Assembly (NCBI RefSeq): GCF_003815715.1
Contig: NZ_CP033922.1
Location: 3,520,001 to 3,584,000 of the forward strand
DNA from: Chryseobacterium sp. G0162
GTDB taxonomy: Bacteria > Bacteroidota > Bacteroidia > Flavobacteriales > Weeksellaceae
DNA: 64,000 bases
Direction: 5' to 3'
A program made the translations under genes and the position numbers. The notes under the pieces are model-generated. The model had not been told where the DNA came from, searched no databases, and worked only from the letters and a program-made list of their open reading frames with translations. Below, piece after piece: positions 50,752-60,319 of this stretch (positions are counted from its first letter, which is position 1; each line of letters begins with the position of its first letter).

Positions 50752-52023
50752 GTGAATATCATATTTAAAAAAGATACTTGGCAGGAGATCTATTATTCAT
50801 TGAGGAATAATAAACTCCGTACATTTCTTACCATGATTGGAGTAGGATGGGGCATGTTTTTGTATGTAAGCCTTCTTGGGGCAGCAAAAGGCATGGAGAA
50901 TGGTTTCGATAAATTGTTTTCCGGGTTTGCTACCAATTCCATTTTCCTGTGGGCACAGAAAACATCTATTCCGTATGAAGGATTTCCAAAGGGAAGAGAT
51001 GTTCATTTGAACTTATCCGATATGGAAATGCTGAAAAAGAAATTGACCGATATTGATTACATATCACCACAAAACGCAAGAGGAAGCTTCACAGGAACCC
51101 CAGGTGAATCCATGTCAAGAAACGGAAAAAGTGCTACCTATTCTCTTACAGGAGATTATTCTGTAGGAAATAAAATTTCAGAAAAGAAACTTATTTACGG
51201 ACGCTACATCAATGATGCAGACGTTTCTGGAAATAAAAATGTAGTGGTTATTGGTGAAGAAATTTATAAGAATCTTTTTGATTCCAAGAAACAAGAGAAT
51301 CCAATCGGAAAGTCGATTAACATCAAAGGGTTGTTTTTTAATGTAATCGGAGTTTTCAGAGTGAAAAAAGGAGGTGGTTTTGAAAGTGACCAGAGTGCTT
51401 TTATCCCATTATCTACTTATACTAAAATGTATAATGCAGGAGATCAGATTGATCTGTTTGCTATTGTAGGGAAACCTAATGCTAACCTTAATACCCTGGA
51501 GGATCAGATAAAACAAATATTAAAATCAAAGAATAAAGTTTCGCCTGAAGATACCAATGCTTTCGGAAGTGCAAACGTAGCCAAAGAGTTTAAAAAACTG
51601 ACCGGTTTTCTTACTGGGATGCAGCTTTTGACCATTATTGTAGGAACATTAACGATCCTGGCAGGGGTTATTGCCATTTCAAACATTCTTTTGATTACCG
51701 TAAAAGAAAGAACAAAGGAAATAGGTATCAGACGGGCATTAGGAGCAAAGCCAGCTGAGGTAAGAAACCAGATCTTGCTTGAAAGTGTTGTCATTACGCT
51801 CTCTTCCGGATTGTTAGGATTTATGTTTGGAATCTTTGTGCTGATGATTTTAAATATAGCTACTCAGGGACAGGACTCATTTCCTTTTTATAACCCAACG
51901 GTAAACTATGGGAATGTATTTGCTGCCATGGCAGTAATGGTCATATTGGGATTAATTATCGGGATGATCCCTGCACAGAGAGCAGTAAAGATCAGGCCGA
52001 TTGAAGCATTAAGAACAGAATAA
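50752..52023 (+). CDS. ABC transporter permease (MacB/FtsX type), second
   Basis: 423 residues starting with GTG (MNIIFKKDTWQEIYY); the purine-rich CAGAAAG directly before it may be the ribosome-binding site. N-terminal helix at about 22-42, then the periplasmic domain (SQNARGSFTGTPGES-like region, VVVIGEEIYKNLFDSKKQEN) and three C-terminal helices ending IGMIPAQRAVKIRPIEALRTE. Clearly homologous to the preceding permease, so the two probably arose by duplication and form a heterodimer. The GTG start is unusual for this window. Confidence 0.88.
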   Translation: MNIIFKKDTWQEIYYSLRNNKLRTFLTMIGVGWGMFLYVSLLGAAKGMENGFDKLFSGFATNSIFLWAQKTSIPYEGFPKGRDVHLNLSDMEMLKKKLTDIDYISPQNARGSFTGTPGESMSRNGKSATYSLTGDYSVGNKISEKKLIYGRYINDADVSGNKNVVVIGEEIYKNLFDSKKQENPIGKSINIKGLFFNVIGVFRVKKGGGFESDQSAFIPLSTYTKMYNAGDQIDLFAIVGKPNANLNTLEDQIKQILKSKNKVSPEDTNAFGSANVAKEFKKLTGFLTGMQLLTIIVGTLTILAGVIAISNILLITVKERTKEIGIRRALGAKPAEVRNQILLESVVITLSSGLLGFMFGIFVLMILNIATQGQDSFPFYNPTVNYGNVFAAMAVMVILGLIIGMIPAQRAVKIRPIEALRTE

Positions 52024-52132
52024 TAATTTGAAATGAAATAATTTGAAAATTTGAAAATGATCAGAACCATAGGGTATTAATCTTTTAATTTTTAAATCTT
52101 TCAATCCTTTAATTAAAAAATAAACTATACAT
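52024..52132. repeat. Intergenic repeat block 3 of the ABC operon
   Basis: Carries AATTTGAAATG, then ATAATTTGAAAATTTGAAAATG, then a pyrimidine-rich tail TCTTTTAATTTTTAAATC. Third copy of the same plan, between the second permease and the fusion-protein gene. Confidence 0.5.
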
Positions 52133-53344
52133 ATGAAAAAGAAATTCACCTGGAAAAAAGCCATTTATATAGTCTTGGGGCTTTTATTTGCAGTGGCATT
52201 GTTCTCAGGGATTGGTTATCTTGTGAAATCGAACTCCAAAGAAAGCGAGGCTTTCCTTACCCGCAAACCGAGCATTCAGAATATGGATGATAAGGTAATG
52301 GCCACCGGAAAAATTGTTCCAAAGGAAGAAATTGAAATTAAGCCCAATATTACAGGGATTATCGATAAAATTTTAGTAAAAGAAGGAGACAGAGTAGAAG
52401 TAGGTCAGCTAATTGCTACCGTGAAAATTGTACCTAGTATTTCTGAAGTGAATGCTGCTCAGCAGGAAGTTCAGAATGCACAGATTCAGATCAGCAATGC
52501 GCAGATGAATGTTGGGAATATGCAGAAGCAATTTGAGATGCAAGATAAACTGTATAAGCAAGGAGTAGCTTCAAGACAGGAGTTCCTTAATGCTCAGCAA
52601 CAATTATTCTCTCAGCAACAAACTCTTAAGAATTCCCAGCAGCAGTTGAATACCGCACAGAAAAGATTGCAGATTGCTAAAACCGGAGCTACTCCTGAAC
52701 TTCAGGGGCAAGGTTTGGCAACCACACAAATTCGTTCCAAAGCTTCAGGAACAGTTCTTGAAGTTCCTGTAAAACTGGGAAGTCAGGTAATTGAAGCGAA
52801 CAACTTTAATGCAGGAACTACAATTTGTTCAGTAGCAGATTTGAACTCTCTGATCTTTAAAGGAGAAATTGATGAAGCTCAGGCAGGAAAACTGAAGCAA
52901 GGTATGGATATGAATATTGTTATCGGTGCCTTACAGAATAAAACTTTCCCTGGAAAACTGACAATGATTGCTCCCAAAGGAAAAGATAATGCTGGGACCA
53001 TTAAGTTTCCGGTAGAAGGAAACGTAGATAATCCTAATAATGAATATATCAGAGCTGGATTCTCTGCTAACGGAGAAATCGTGTTAAGTTCTCAGAAAAA
53101 TGCTTTACTGCTTGATGAATCTCTTGTTCAGTATGAAAAGAAGCAAGGGAAAGATGTACCTTTTGTAGAAGTAAAGCAGCAAGACGGGAAATTTAAGAAG
53201 GTATACCTGAAACTTGGAGCTAGTGATGGAATTAATGTTCAGATTCTTCCGGGATCAAATATTACAAAAGATTCAGAAGTAAAAGTTTGGAACCCATCCG
53301 ATAAAGACAAAGAAGAGTTGAAAGAAAAAGCGAAAGCAAAATAA
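52133..53344 (+). CDS. MacA-like periplasmic membrane-fusion protein
   Basis: 403 residues. N-terminal anchor at residues 8-28 (KAIYIVLGLLFAVALFSGIGYL), then the biotinyl-lipoyl half-motif EIKPNITGIIDKILVKEGDRVEVGQLIATV, a long coiled-coil hairpin rich in Gln and Asn (AQQEVQNAQIQISNAQMNVG and so on), the second lipoyl half and beta-barrel domains. It would bridge the permease to an outer-membrane channel, here not encoded nearby. Completes the MacAB-type operon; a terminator follows. Confidence 0.93.
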   Translation: MKKKFTWKKAIYIVLGLLFAVALFSGIGYLVKSNSKESEAFLTRKPSIQNMDDKVMATGKIVPKEEIEIKPNITGIIDKILVKEGDRVEVGQLIATVKIVPSISEVNAAQQEVQNAQIQISNAQMNVGNMQKQFEMQDKLYKQGVASRQEFLNAQQQLFSQQQTLKNSQQQLNTAQKRLQIAKTGATPELQGQGLATTQIRSKASGTVLEVPVKLGSQVIEANNFNAGTTICSVADLNSLIFKGEIDEAQAGKLKQGMDMNIVIGALQNKTFPGKLTMIAPKGKDNAGTIKFPVEGNVDNPNNEYIRAGFSANGEIVLSSQKNALLLDESLVQYEKKQGKDVPFVEVKQQDGKFKKVYLKLGASDGINVQILPGSNITKDSEVKVWNPSDKDKEELKEKAKAK

Positions 53345-53373
53345 TAAACTACACTATACATTTTAAACTGTAA

Positions 53374-53406
53374 GATCCCGGAGTATATACTTCGGGATTT
53401 TTTTTG
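53374..53406 (+). terminator. Terminator of the MacAB-type operon
   Basis: GATCCCGGAGTATATAC and its partner CTTCGGGAT form a stem of about ten bases with a G-T pair, followed by at least eight T residues. It lies 30 bases after the stop. Confidence 0.85.
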
Positions 53407-53552
53407 AATGAAAAACCTTAAGGTACAGGTTGAAATGATTCATCAAAAAATTAAATCAGTTTAAAATGTTCTGCTTTTTTATGATAAAGTATTGCAATAT
53501 GTAATAAATATGAAGTTTAAAATGTCTTATTTTTAGTTTTTAAATTATAATC

Positions 53553-55076
53553 ATGAAGAAAAGCAGTCTGATTCTTATTCTTTTTATCATTGTAAAGTTT
53601 ATTCTTCAATATACATTGGTAAGTCCCGAATACGATTTGCAGCGAGATGAGTACTTGCACCTGGACCAGGGAAATCATATTGCCTGGGGGTATATTTCTG
53701 TTCCTCCTGTGAGCTCGTGGATATCATGGCTGATAAAAGTATTGGGTGATTCTGTATTTTGGATCAGGTTTTTTCCGGCTTTATTCGGAGCGTTGACGAT
53801 AGTGGTTGTCTGGAAAGCTGTCGAAGAATTAAAAGGAGGGCTTTTTGCTTGTATTCTTGCTGCTTTAGGGCTATTGTTTTCCTCATTACTTCGCTTGAAT
53901 ATGCTGTATCAGCCCAATTCACTGGATGTTTTGTTATGGACTTCCTTTTTTTATATACTGATAAAATATATCAATACTGAAAAAGTAAGTTGGCTATATT
54001 GGGGCGGAGTCATTTTTGGGATAGGAATCTTGAATAAATACAATATCGTTTTTCTCGCATTAGGATTTTTACCTGCTCTTTTACTAACCAAACAAAGAAG
54101 AATTTTTGCAAATCCTCATACTTATGGAGCTGCCCTTCTAGCTTTGGTGATTATTTTCCCCAACCTTATTTGGCAGTATCATAACGGCTTTCCGGTAATT
54201 CATCATATGAAAGAATTATCCGAAATCCAGTTAGTGAATGTCAACCGGTTCGACTTTTTGAAATCACAGCTTTTATTCTTTATTGGAGTAACTTTTGTTA
54301 TCCTGTTTGGTTTTTATGCTTTGTTGTTTTTTAAGTCTTTTGAGAAAATCAGGTTCTTCTTCTGGGGGTATATTATCACCCTATCAGTATTTATGTTTTT
54401 TAGAGCAAAAGATTACTATGCAATAGGTATTTATCCAATTTATATAGGGTTTGGAGCGGTTTATCTTGAGAGTATTTTGAATAGTGGATGGAAGAGATTT
54501 CTCAAACCTGTTTGTATTTTACACCCTATTCTTCTGTTTGTACCTATATATAATTTAGCATTTCCTAATAAAACTCCAGAATCTATAGCGGAGAATCCCG
54601 AAGCTTATAAAAAGTATGGACTTTTGCGCTGGGAAGATGGTAAAGACCATTCCTTACCTCAGGATTTTGCAGATATGTTGGGATGGAAAGAACTGGCTCA
54701 GAAAGTAGATCAACAATATGCGCGTTTGTCAAAATCAGGAAACACCTTAGTACTTTGTGATAATTATGGGCAGGCGGGAGCAATTAATTTCTATTCTAAG
54801 CAGGGAATAAAGGCAGTGTCGTTCAATGCAGATTATGTCAATTGGTTTGATTTAAGTAAAAAGTATAAAAATCTAATTAGGATCAAAGATAGTGCAGAAG
54901 ATGAACTAGAAAAGACAGGTGCTTTCTTTAATCATTCTGTAATGGCGGATTCTGTTACCAATCCATATGCAAGAGAAAAAGGAACTGTGATTTTTAGTTT
55001 TGAAGACGCGAAAATTGATATACGAAAGAGACTTAAAGATGAAATAATTGAAATAAAAGATCGATGGAAAAAATAA
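53553..55076 (+). CDS. GT39-type membrane glycosyltransferase
   Basis: 507 residues with about 12 hydrophobic segments and a C-terminal soluble domain of roughly 150 residues. The N-terminal YDLQRDEYLHLDQGNHIAWGY has the acidic pair used by lipid-linked-sugar transferases (PMT/ArnT type). It resembles enzymes transferring a sugar from a lipid carrier to lipid A or proteins. Substrate not known. Single gene with no close operon partner. Confidence 0.75.
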   Translation: MKKSSLILILFIIVKFILQYTLVSPEYDLQRDEYLHLDQGNHIAWGYISVPPVSSWISWLIKVLGDSVFWIRFFPALFGALTIVVVWKAVEELKGGLFACILAALGLLFSSLLRLNMLYQPNSLDVLLWTSFFYILIKYINTEKVSWLYWGGVIFGIGILNKYNIVFLALGFLPALLLTKQRRIFANPHTYGAALLALVIIFPNLIWQYHNGFPVIHHMKELSEIQLVNVNRFDFLKSQLLFFIGVTFVILFGFYALLFFKSFEKIRFFFWGYIITLSVFMFFRAKDYYAIGIYPIYIGFGAVYLESILNSGWKRFLKPVCILHPILLFVPIYNLAFPNKTPESIAENPEAYKKYGLLRWEDGKDHSLPQDFADMLGWKELAQKVDQQYARLSKSGNTLVLCDNYGQAGAINFYSKQGIKAVSFNADYVNWFDLSKKYKNLIRIKDSAEDELEKTGAFFNHSVMADSVTNPYAREKGTVIFSFEDAKIDIRKRLKDEIIEIKDRWKK

Positions 55077-55122
55077 ACTTTGATGTAAAGTAAGATAATA
55101 TAAAAAAAATAACGCAATCAAG

Positions 55123-55152
55123 TTGCATTAATGAGCTTTTGTTGTAGTTTTG
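55123..55152 (+). promoter_or_regulatory. Promoter TTG-N19-TAGTTTTG before the FAD oxidoreductase
   Basis: TTG at 55123-55125 and TAGTTTTG at 55145-55152 with a 19-base spacer, the canonical arrangement. The frame opened at 55131 would begin inside this promoter, so the ATG at 55185 is taken as the start, 32 bases after the box. Confidence 0.75.
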
Positions 55153-55184
55153 TATTTGCAATAAATTATATCTCAACAGAAAAT

Positions 55185-56099
55185 ATGCAAAGCAAAAATT
55201 TTGATGTTATTATCATAGGAGGAAGTTATGCCGGTTTATCAGCAGGGATGGCTTTAGGAAGATCTTTAAGGAATGTATTGATTATAGATCATGGGAAACC
55301 ATGTAACAGGCAGACTCCTCATTCGCATAATTTTATTACCCACGACGGAAAAACGCCAAAAGAAATCAGAGAGCTCGCTAAAAAGGATGTGGAAAAATAT
55401 AAAACAATTCAGTTTTATGATGGTAAAGTAATGAGAGTAGGGAAGAATACTGATGATTTTTATGTAGAGCTATCTTCTGGTGATCGATTTTATGCGAGAA
55501 GGATCATTTTAGCTTCGGGAATTAAGGACATGATGCCTGATATTCCGGGGTTCACTGAATGTTGGGGAATTTCTGTCATACACTGTCCCTATTGTCACGG
55601 TTATGAAGTCAAGAATGAAGTAACGGGAATTCTCTCTGACGGAGATATGGCGTACGAGTTTTCTAAATTGGTCTTTAATTTAACAAAAGAGTTAACCTTA
55701 TTTACGAACGGAAAAACTAAACTTACCAGTGAGCAGATTGGGAAATTGAAGCAGAATAAAATCAAGCTTAACGAAGATGAAATTAAAAGTATTGAACATG
55801 AAAACGGATATATTCAAAAACTCATCTTTACCAACGGAAAAACAGTTTCTTTAAAAGCTTTGTATGCGAAAATTCCTTTTGAACAGAATATTGATGTGTC
55901 AGAAACTTTAAGTTGTGAACTGACGGAACAAGGCTTTATTAAAGTAGATTTTATGCAGAAGACATCAGTTCCCGGAGTTTTTGCCTGTGGTGATAATGTA
56001 ACCATGATGAGATCTGTAGCGAATGCTGTGGCTCAGGGTAATTTTGCTGGAGCAATGGTCAATAAAGAGCTCTCAGAAGAAGAATTTGGATACAAATAA
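55185..56099 (+). CDS. FAD-dependent pyridine-nucleotide-disulphide oxidoreductase, thioredoxin-reductase-like
   Basis: 304 residues from the ATG at 55185; the earlier frame at 55131 overlaps the promoter. N-terminal FAD-binding VIIIGGSYAGLSAGMALG and C-terminal CGDNVTMMRSVANAVAQGNFAGA. The motif C-P-Y-C, in IHCPYCHGYEV, is the TrxR-type redox disulfide. The group resembles thioredoxin reductase but, with no thioredoxin gene adjacent and an altered NAD(P)-binding segment (TGILSDGDMAYEF in place of GGGDSAxEE), its partner is uncertain. Cytosolic. Confidence 0.85.
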   Translation: MQSKNFDVIIIGGSYAGLSAGMALGRSLRNVLIIDHGKPCNRQTPHSHNFITHDGKTPKEIRELAKKDVEKYKTIQFYDGKVMRVGKNTDDFYVELSSGDRFYARRIILASGIKDMMPDIPGFTECWGISVIHCPYCHGYEVKNEVTGILSDGDMAYEFSKLVFNLTKELTLFTNGKTKLTSEQIGKLKQNKIKLNEDEIKSIEHENGYIQKLIFTNGKTVSLKALYAKIPFEQNIDVSETLSCELTEQGFIKVDFMQKTSVPGVFACGDNVTMMRSVANAVAQGNFAGAMVNKELSEEEFGYK

Positions 56100-56247
56100 T
56101 ATACTGATCTGTATGAAATGTAATATGGAAAACTACAGAAGACCGTTGATTGAAGAAAATTTATAAATAGGCAATATTTTGAAGCTTTTATAAAAAATCA
56201 GGTCTAAAATCATATTTTTTGATGCCAAAATCTCAACGAAAATTCCG

Positions 56248-56255
56248 TACATTTG
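56248..56255 (+). promoter_or_regulatory. -7 promoter box TACATTTG of glyA
   Basis: Exact TAnnTTTG box, 31 bases before the ATG at 56286. The nearest upstream TTG is at a 26-base spacing, outside the usual range. Confidence 0.5.
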
Positions 56256-56285
56256 GGGTGAAAAATTTCAAAAACTAAAAGTAAA

Positions 56286-57551
56286 ATGGATATTATTTTC
56301 GACCTGATTGAAAAGGAAAGACAAAGACAGGCCCATGGATTAGAGCTTATCGCATCAGAAAACTTTGTTTCTGAAAACGTGATGAAAGCAATGGGAAGTG
56401 TACTGACAAATAAATATGCTGAAGGGTATCCCGGAAAAAGATATTACGGAGGATGTGAAGTAGTAGATGAGGTTGAAACATTAGCGATCAACAGAGCAAA
56501 GGAGCTTTTCGGAGTAGACTATGTAAACGTGCAGCCACATTCCGGATCTCAGGCGAATGCAGCCATTTATCTTGCTGTTTTGAAAGCGGGAGATAAGATC
56601 ATGGGAATGGATCTTTCTATGGGAGGACACCTTACTCATGGTTCTGCAGTTAACTTCTCAGGAATTCAATATCAAGTAGTTTCTTATGGAGTAGAAAGAG
56701 AGACTGGTCTTATCGACTATAACCAAATGAGAGAAGTTGCTTTAAGAGAAAGACCAAAAATGCTTATCGCCGGATTCTCTGCTTATTCAAGAGATCTGGA
56801 CTATGCTAAATTTAGAGAAATTGCTGACGAAATCGGAGCAACACTTTGGGCAGATATTGCTCATCCTGCAGGTTTAGTAGCTAAGGGATTATTAAACTCT
56901 CCATTTGAACACTGCCACGTAGTGACCACTACTACTCATAAGACCCTAAGAGGTCCAAGAGGAGGAATGATTATGATGGGGAAAGATTTTGAAAATACCT
57001 ATGGCCACAAAACTCCAAAAGGAGAAACAAAAATGATGAGCCAGGTATTAGATGGAGCTGTATTCCCAGGAATTCAGGGAGGTCCGTTAGAGCATGTAAT
57101 TGCTGGTAAAGCAGTGGCTTTCGGGGAAGCTTTGGATGGTCAGTTCGAAACTTATGCAAAACAGGTGAAGGCGAATGCTCAGGCGTTATCAAAAGCAATG
57201 ATCGATAAAGGCTTTGATATCGTGAGTGGAGGTACAGATAACCACTTAATGTTGGTAGACCTTAGAAATAAAGGAGTAAACGGTAAAGAAACAGAAAAAG
57301 CATTAGTACTTGCTGATATTACATGTAATAAAAATATGGTTCCTTTCGATGACAAGTCTCCATTTACAACATCTGGTATCAGATTAGGTACAGCTGCTAT
57401 TACAACAAGAGGACTTAAAGAAAATGATATGGAAACTATTGCAGGATTAATCTCTGAAGTAGTGGACAACATCAAAAATGAAGAAGTTCTTGCATCTGTA
57501 AGAAAGAAAGTAAATGAATTAATGGAAGGTAAAGCATTATTCAACTACTAA
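56286..57551 (+). CDS. glyA: Serine hydroxymethyltransferase
   Basis: 421 residues. The PLP lysine K219 is in [14 protein letters not shown], and the N-terminal block [31 protein letters not shown] and the [14 protein letters not shown] segment are fully conserved. Converts serine and tetrahydrofolate to glycine and 5,10-methylene-THF, the main source of one-carbon units. Cytosolic homodimer or tetramer. A -7 box is present upstream, and a terminator separates it from recX. Confidence 0.97.
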   Translation: MDIIFDLIEKERQRQAHGLELIASENFVSENVMKAMGSVLTNKYAEGYPGKRYYGGCEVVDEVETLAINRAKELFGVDYVNVQPHSGSQANAAIYLAVLKAGDKIMGMDLSMGGHLTHGSAVNFSGIQYQVVSYGVERETGLIDYNQMREVALRERPKMLIAGFSAYSRDLDYAKFREIADEIGATLWADIAHPAGLVAKGLLNSPFEHCHVVTTTTHKTLRGPRGGMIMMGKDFENTYGHKTPKGETKMMSQVLDGAVFPGIQGGPLEHVIAGKAVAFGEALDGQFETYAKQVKANAQALSKAMIDKGFDIVSGGTDNHLMLVDLRNKGVNGKETEKALVLADITCNKNMVPFDDKSPFTTSGIRLGTAAITTRGLKENDMETIAGLISEVVDNIKNEEVLASVRKKVNELMEGKALFNY

Positions 57552-57572
57552 TATAAAATATAATATACTATA

Positions 57573-57603
57573 AAGAATGGGCAGAAAGCTCATTCTTTTT
57601 TTA
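57573..57603 (+). terminator. Terminator between glyA and recX
   Basis: AAGAATGGGC and GCTCATTCTT form a ten-base stem with one G-T pair and a five-base loop, followed by seven or more T residues. The recX start codon is only five bases past the end of the T-tract. Confidence 0.8.
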
Positions 57604-57608
57604 TTCAC

Positions 57609-58067
57609 ATGGAAAAGAAATCTTTTACTTTTGATGAAATCAAGCAGAAACTGGTCAGTTATTGTGTGTATCAGGATCGCTGTCATGCGGAGGTGGAGCA
57701 GAAAATGAGAGAATTTCTCCTGATTGAAGAGGCAAAAGAAGAAATTATTCTCTATCTGATGAAAGAAAATTACCTCAATGAAGAAAGGTTTACCAGAAGC
57801 TATATCAGAGGGAAATTTTACATTAAACATTGGGGAAGGAATAAGATCAGAATGAACCTTAAGCAGAAGCAAATCTCTGAAAAACTGATCAGTATGTGTT
57901 TTGATGAAATATATGAAGATGATTACATCAAAACGATCACAAGAATCTATGAAGACTATTCTTCAAAACAGAAAGGATTGCAGGAATATCAGAAAAAAGT
58001 GAAGACTATAAAATATTTAATGAGCAGAGGCTTTGAATATGAGAAAATAAATGATATTTTTGACTAA
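57609..58067 (+). CDS. recX: Regulatory protein RecX
   Basis: 152 residues, the usual size. The three-repeat RecX helical structure is visible in QKLVSYCVYQDRCHAEVEQKM, YLNEERFTRSYIRGKFYIKHWG and RIYEDYSSKQKGLQEYQKKV. The protein binds RecA filaments and limits recombination. recA is not adjacent here. The ATG lies directly after the glyA terminator, so the promoter may overlap the glyA end. Confidence 0.87.
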   Translation: MEKKSFTFDEIKQKLVSYCVYQDRCHAEVEQKMREFLLIEEAKEEIILYLMKENYLNEERFTRSYIRGKFYIKHWGRNKIRMNLKQKQISEKLISMCFDEIYEDDYIKTITRIYEDYSSKQKGLQEYQKKVKTIKYLMSRGFEYEKINDIFD

Positions 58068-58353
58068 ATATTGAATAAAATTTAAAGTTATCTTTTTTGA
58101 GCTTAAAAAAAATAAGAAAGAGTATTATGGGTAAATATCACCCTTAGCTGAATTTTTATGGTATGATTTTTGTCAACCATTTGCTCTATTGATTGACTCC
58201 TAAAGGTTTCATAAAATAGTTAAACATCAAATTTATTTTTGATTTCAGTATCTAAATAGAATTTTATTTTATTTTTGCATGATTGTATCGAAATTATCAT
58301 TGGTGGATAATTGGATCTTACACTAATTAAAAATATGGACACAAATATAGACA

Positions 58354-60282
58354 ATGTACAATTCTCTTAGAAAAAAAATATTTGGAGGAGATAATGTTGT
58401 CAATCTCTCAGACGTAAGATATCTTCCTAGATGGATAATATTGGTAATAGATATTATTATCCTGGTTATATCCCTATTTCTTTCTACTTATATTATAGAA
58501 AAAATTACACAAAAAGAATTTATTTACCATCAGGATAAAAGTATTGTTTTTGCTTTTATAATCTTGGTGAACACTTTCTTTATGTATATTTTTAAAACGT
58601 ATGCCGGGATCATCAGGCATTCAACTTTTATAGATCTGTTCAAATTACTTGTATCGTGTTTCAGTACGATGTTTGTTGTTGCTACAATTAATGTAGTATA
58701 CTTTTGGACTACAGGTGGAAAGTTTATTTTAACTCCTTATCTGGTACTGTATTTTGTGATCTCTTTTATGGGATTATTTCTCTTTAGACTTTATGTTAAA
58801 GAATTTTTTCACATTGTAAGAGAATACAGAAGAAGTGCATTGAAAAAACGGATTTTAGTACTGGGAATTGATGAACAATCTATTGCTATTGCAAGAGCCA
58901 TTTTAGATAACCCCAATCTTCCTTATCAGGTAGTTGGTTTTTTAACACAGAGAACCGATTCAAAAAGAGCATCATTGCTTGGAAAGCCAATCTATGCAAA
59001 AGAAAAGATTGAGACTAGTACAAAAGATGATCTTGTTATTGACGGGGTTATTATTGTAAAAGAAATGATGGCAAAGGATGAAATGAATTCCTGGGTCAAT
59101 TTATTTTTAGAGAAAGATCTGAATGTATTTAAAGCTCCTTCTGTTCAAAAATTGAGAGATAGTGATTTAGGCGGATCAATAAGAAATCTTCAAATTGAGG
59201 ACCTTCTTAATAGAAAACCTATCAAGATTGAGAACGAGGAAGTTAAAAGCAGACATTACGGTAAAAATGTATTAGTTACCGGGGGAGCTGGTTCAATAGG
59301 GAGCGAAATTATCCGACAGGTAGCTCAGTTTACCCCTTCTTTGATTGTTGTACTTGATCAGGCTGAAACCCCATTATATGATATTGAACTTGAAATGAAG
59401 GAGAAATTTCCTCATATCAGATTTAAATTTGTATTAGCTGATGTTTCCAATATTCACAGAATTGAGCCGTTATTCCAGACGTATAACTTTTCAATGGTAT
59501 ACCATGCTGCAGCTTATAAGCATGTTCCTCTTGTAGAAGATAATCCAAACGAGGCAATCCGTGTAAATGTTTTAGGATCAAAAAATATAGCTGTTTTATC
59601 CAGTCGTTACAAGGTCAACAGATTTGTAATGATTTCAACAGATAAGGCGGTAAATCCTACCAATGTAATGGGAGCCTCGAAAAGGGCAGCCGAATTATTT
59701 GTTCAGTCTTTACAACACGCTGAAGGTAATACAACAAAATTTATTACCACAAGATTCGGAAATGTTTTGGGGTCAAATGGATCTGTTATTCCTCATTTCA
59801 AAAAACAGATTGAGGCAGGTGGGCCTGTTACCATCACCCACCCTGATATTGTAAGATACTTTATGACCATTCCTGAAGCATGTGAACTTGTTCTTCAGGC
59901 TGGAACTATGGGACAGGGAGGAGAAATCTTTGTTTTTGATATGGGTGAACCTGTGAAGATTCTTGATTTAGCAAGAAGAATGATAAAACTATCAGGTTTT
60001 GAGCCTAATATTGATATCAAAATTATTTATACGGGATTAAGACCAGGGGAAAAACTATACGAAGAACTCCTAAGTGATAATGCAAAAACGCTTCCTACAC
60101 ATAATGAAAAAATTATGGTTTCTAAAGATCCTACCATGTCGTTTTCGGAAATAGAACGTTTGGTAAATCAGATAACGGAAGCCTCTGTAATGCAGGAAAA
60201 AGTAGAAGTTGTTAAGATTCTTAAGCTTATCGTACCAGAATTTATAAGTAATAATTCTATCTACGAGGTTTTGGATAAATAG
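58354..60282 (+). CDS. Membrane NDP-sugar 4,6-dehydratase (WbpM/PglF/CapD-like)
   Basis: 642 residues. Four hydrophobic segments near the N-terminus (residues about 25-145). A first Rossmann-like domain starts RILVLGIDEQSIAIARAI. The catalytic SDR domain has the NAD(P) motif G310-G-A-G-S-I-G316. The active-site triad in the usual Tyr position is replaced by Met (M439-xxx-K443, in NVMGASKRAAEL), as known for PglF/WbpM-type UDP-GlcNAc dehydratases. It makes UDP-4-keto-6-deoxy sugars for surface glycans. First gene of the polysaccharide operon. Confidence 0.9.
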   Translation: MYNSLRKKIFGGDNVVNLSDVRYLPRWIILVIDIIILVISLFLSTYIIEKITQKEFIYHQDKSIVFAFIILVNTFFMYIFKTYAGIIRHSTFIDLFKLLVSCFSTMFVVATINVVYFWTTGGKFILTPYLVLYFVISFMGLFLFRLYVKEFFHIVREYRRSALKKRILVLGIDEQSIAIARAILDNPNLPYQVVGFLTQRTDSKRASLLGKPIYAKEKIETSTKDDLVIDGVIIVKEMMAKDEMNSWVNLFLEKDLNVFKAPSVQKLRDSDLGGSIRNLQIEDLLNRKPIKIENEEVKSRHYGKNVLVTGGAGSIGSEIIRQVAQFTPSLIVVLDQAETPLYDIELEMKEKFPHIRFKFVLADVSNIHRIEPLFQTYNFSMVYHAAAYKHVPLVEDNPNEAIRVNVLGSKNIAVLSSRYKVNRFVMISTDKAVNPTNVMGASKRAAELFVQSLQHAEGNTTKFITTRFGNVLGSNGSVIPHFKKQIEAGGPVTITHPDIVRYFMTIPEACELVLQAGTMGQGGEIFVFDMGEPVKILDLARRMIKLSGFEPNIDIKIIYTGLRPGEKLYEELLSDNAKTLPTHNEKIMVSKDPTMSFSEIERLVNQITEASVMQEKVEVVKILKLIVPEFISNNSIYEVLDK

Positions 60283-60319
60283 GAAAAAATATAAATGTAT
60301 ATTTGTACAATTTTAAAAT

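Noticed and set aside
57179..57872. Minus-strand frames of 121 and 111 codons in glyA and recX
   Set aside because: They lie opposite strongly conserved genes and cross a terminator.
53553..58067. Possible genomic island from 53.5 to 58 kb
   Set aside because: Gene content (glyA, recX) is core, base composition looks similar to the flanks, and no integrase, transposase or attachment repeat is visible.
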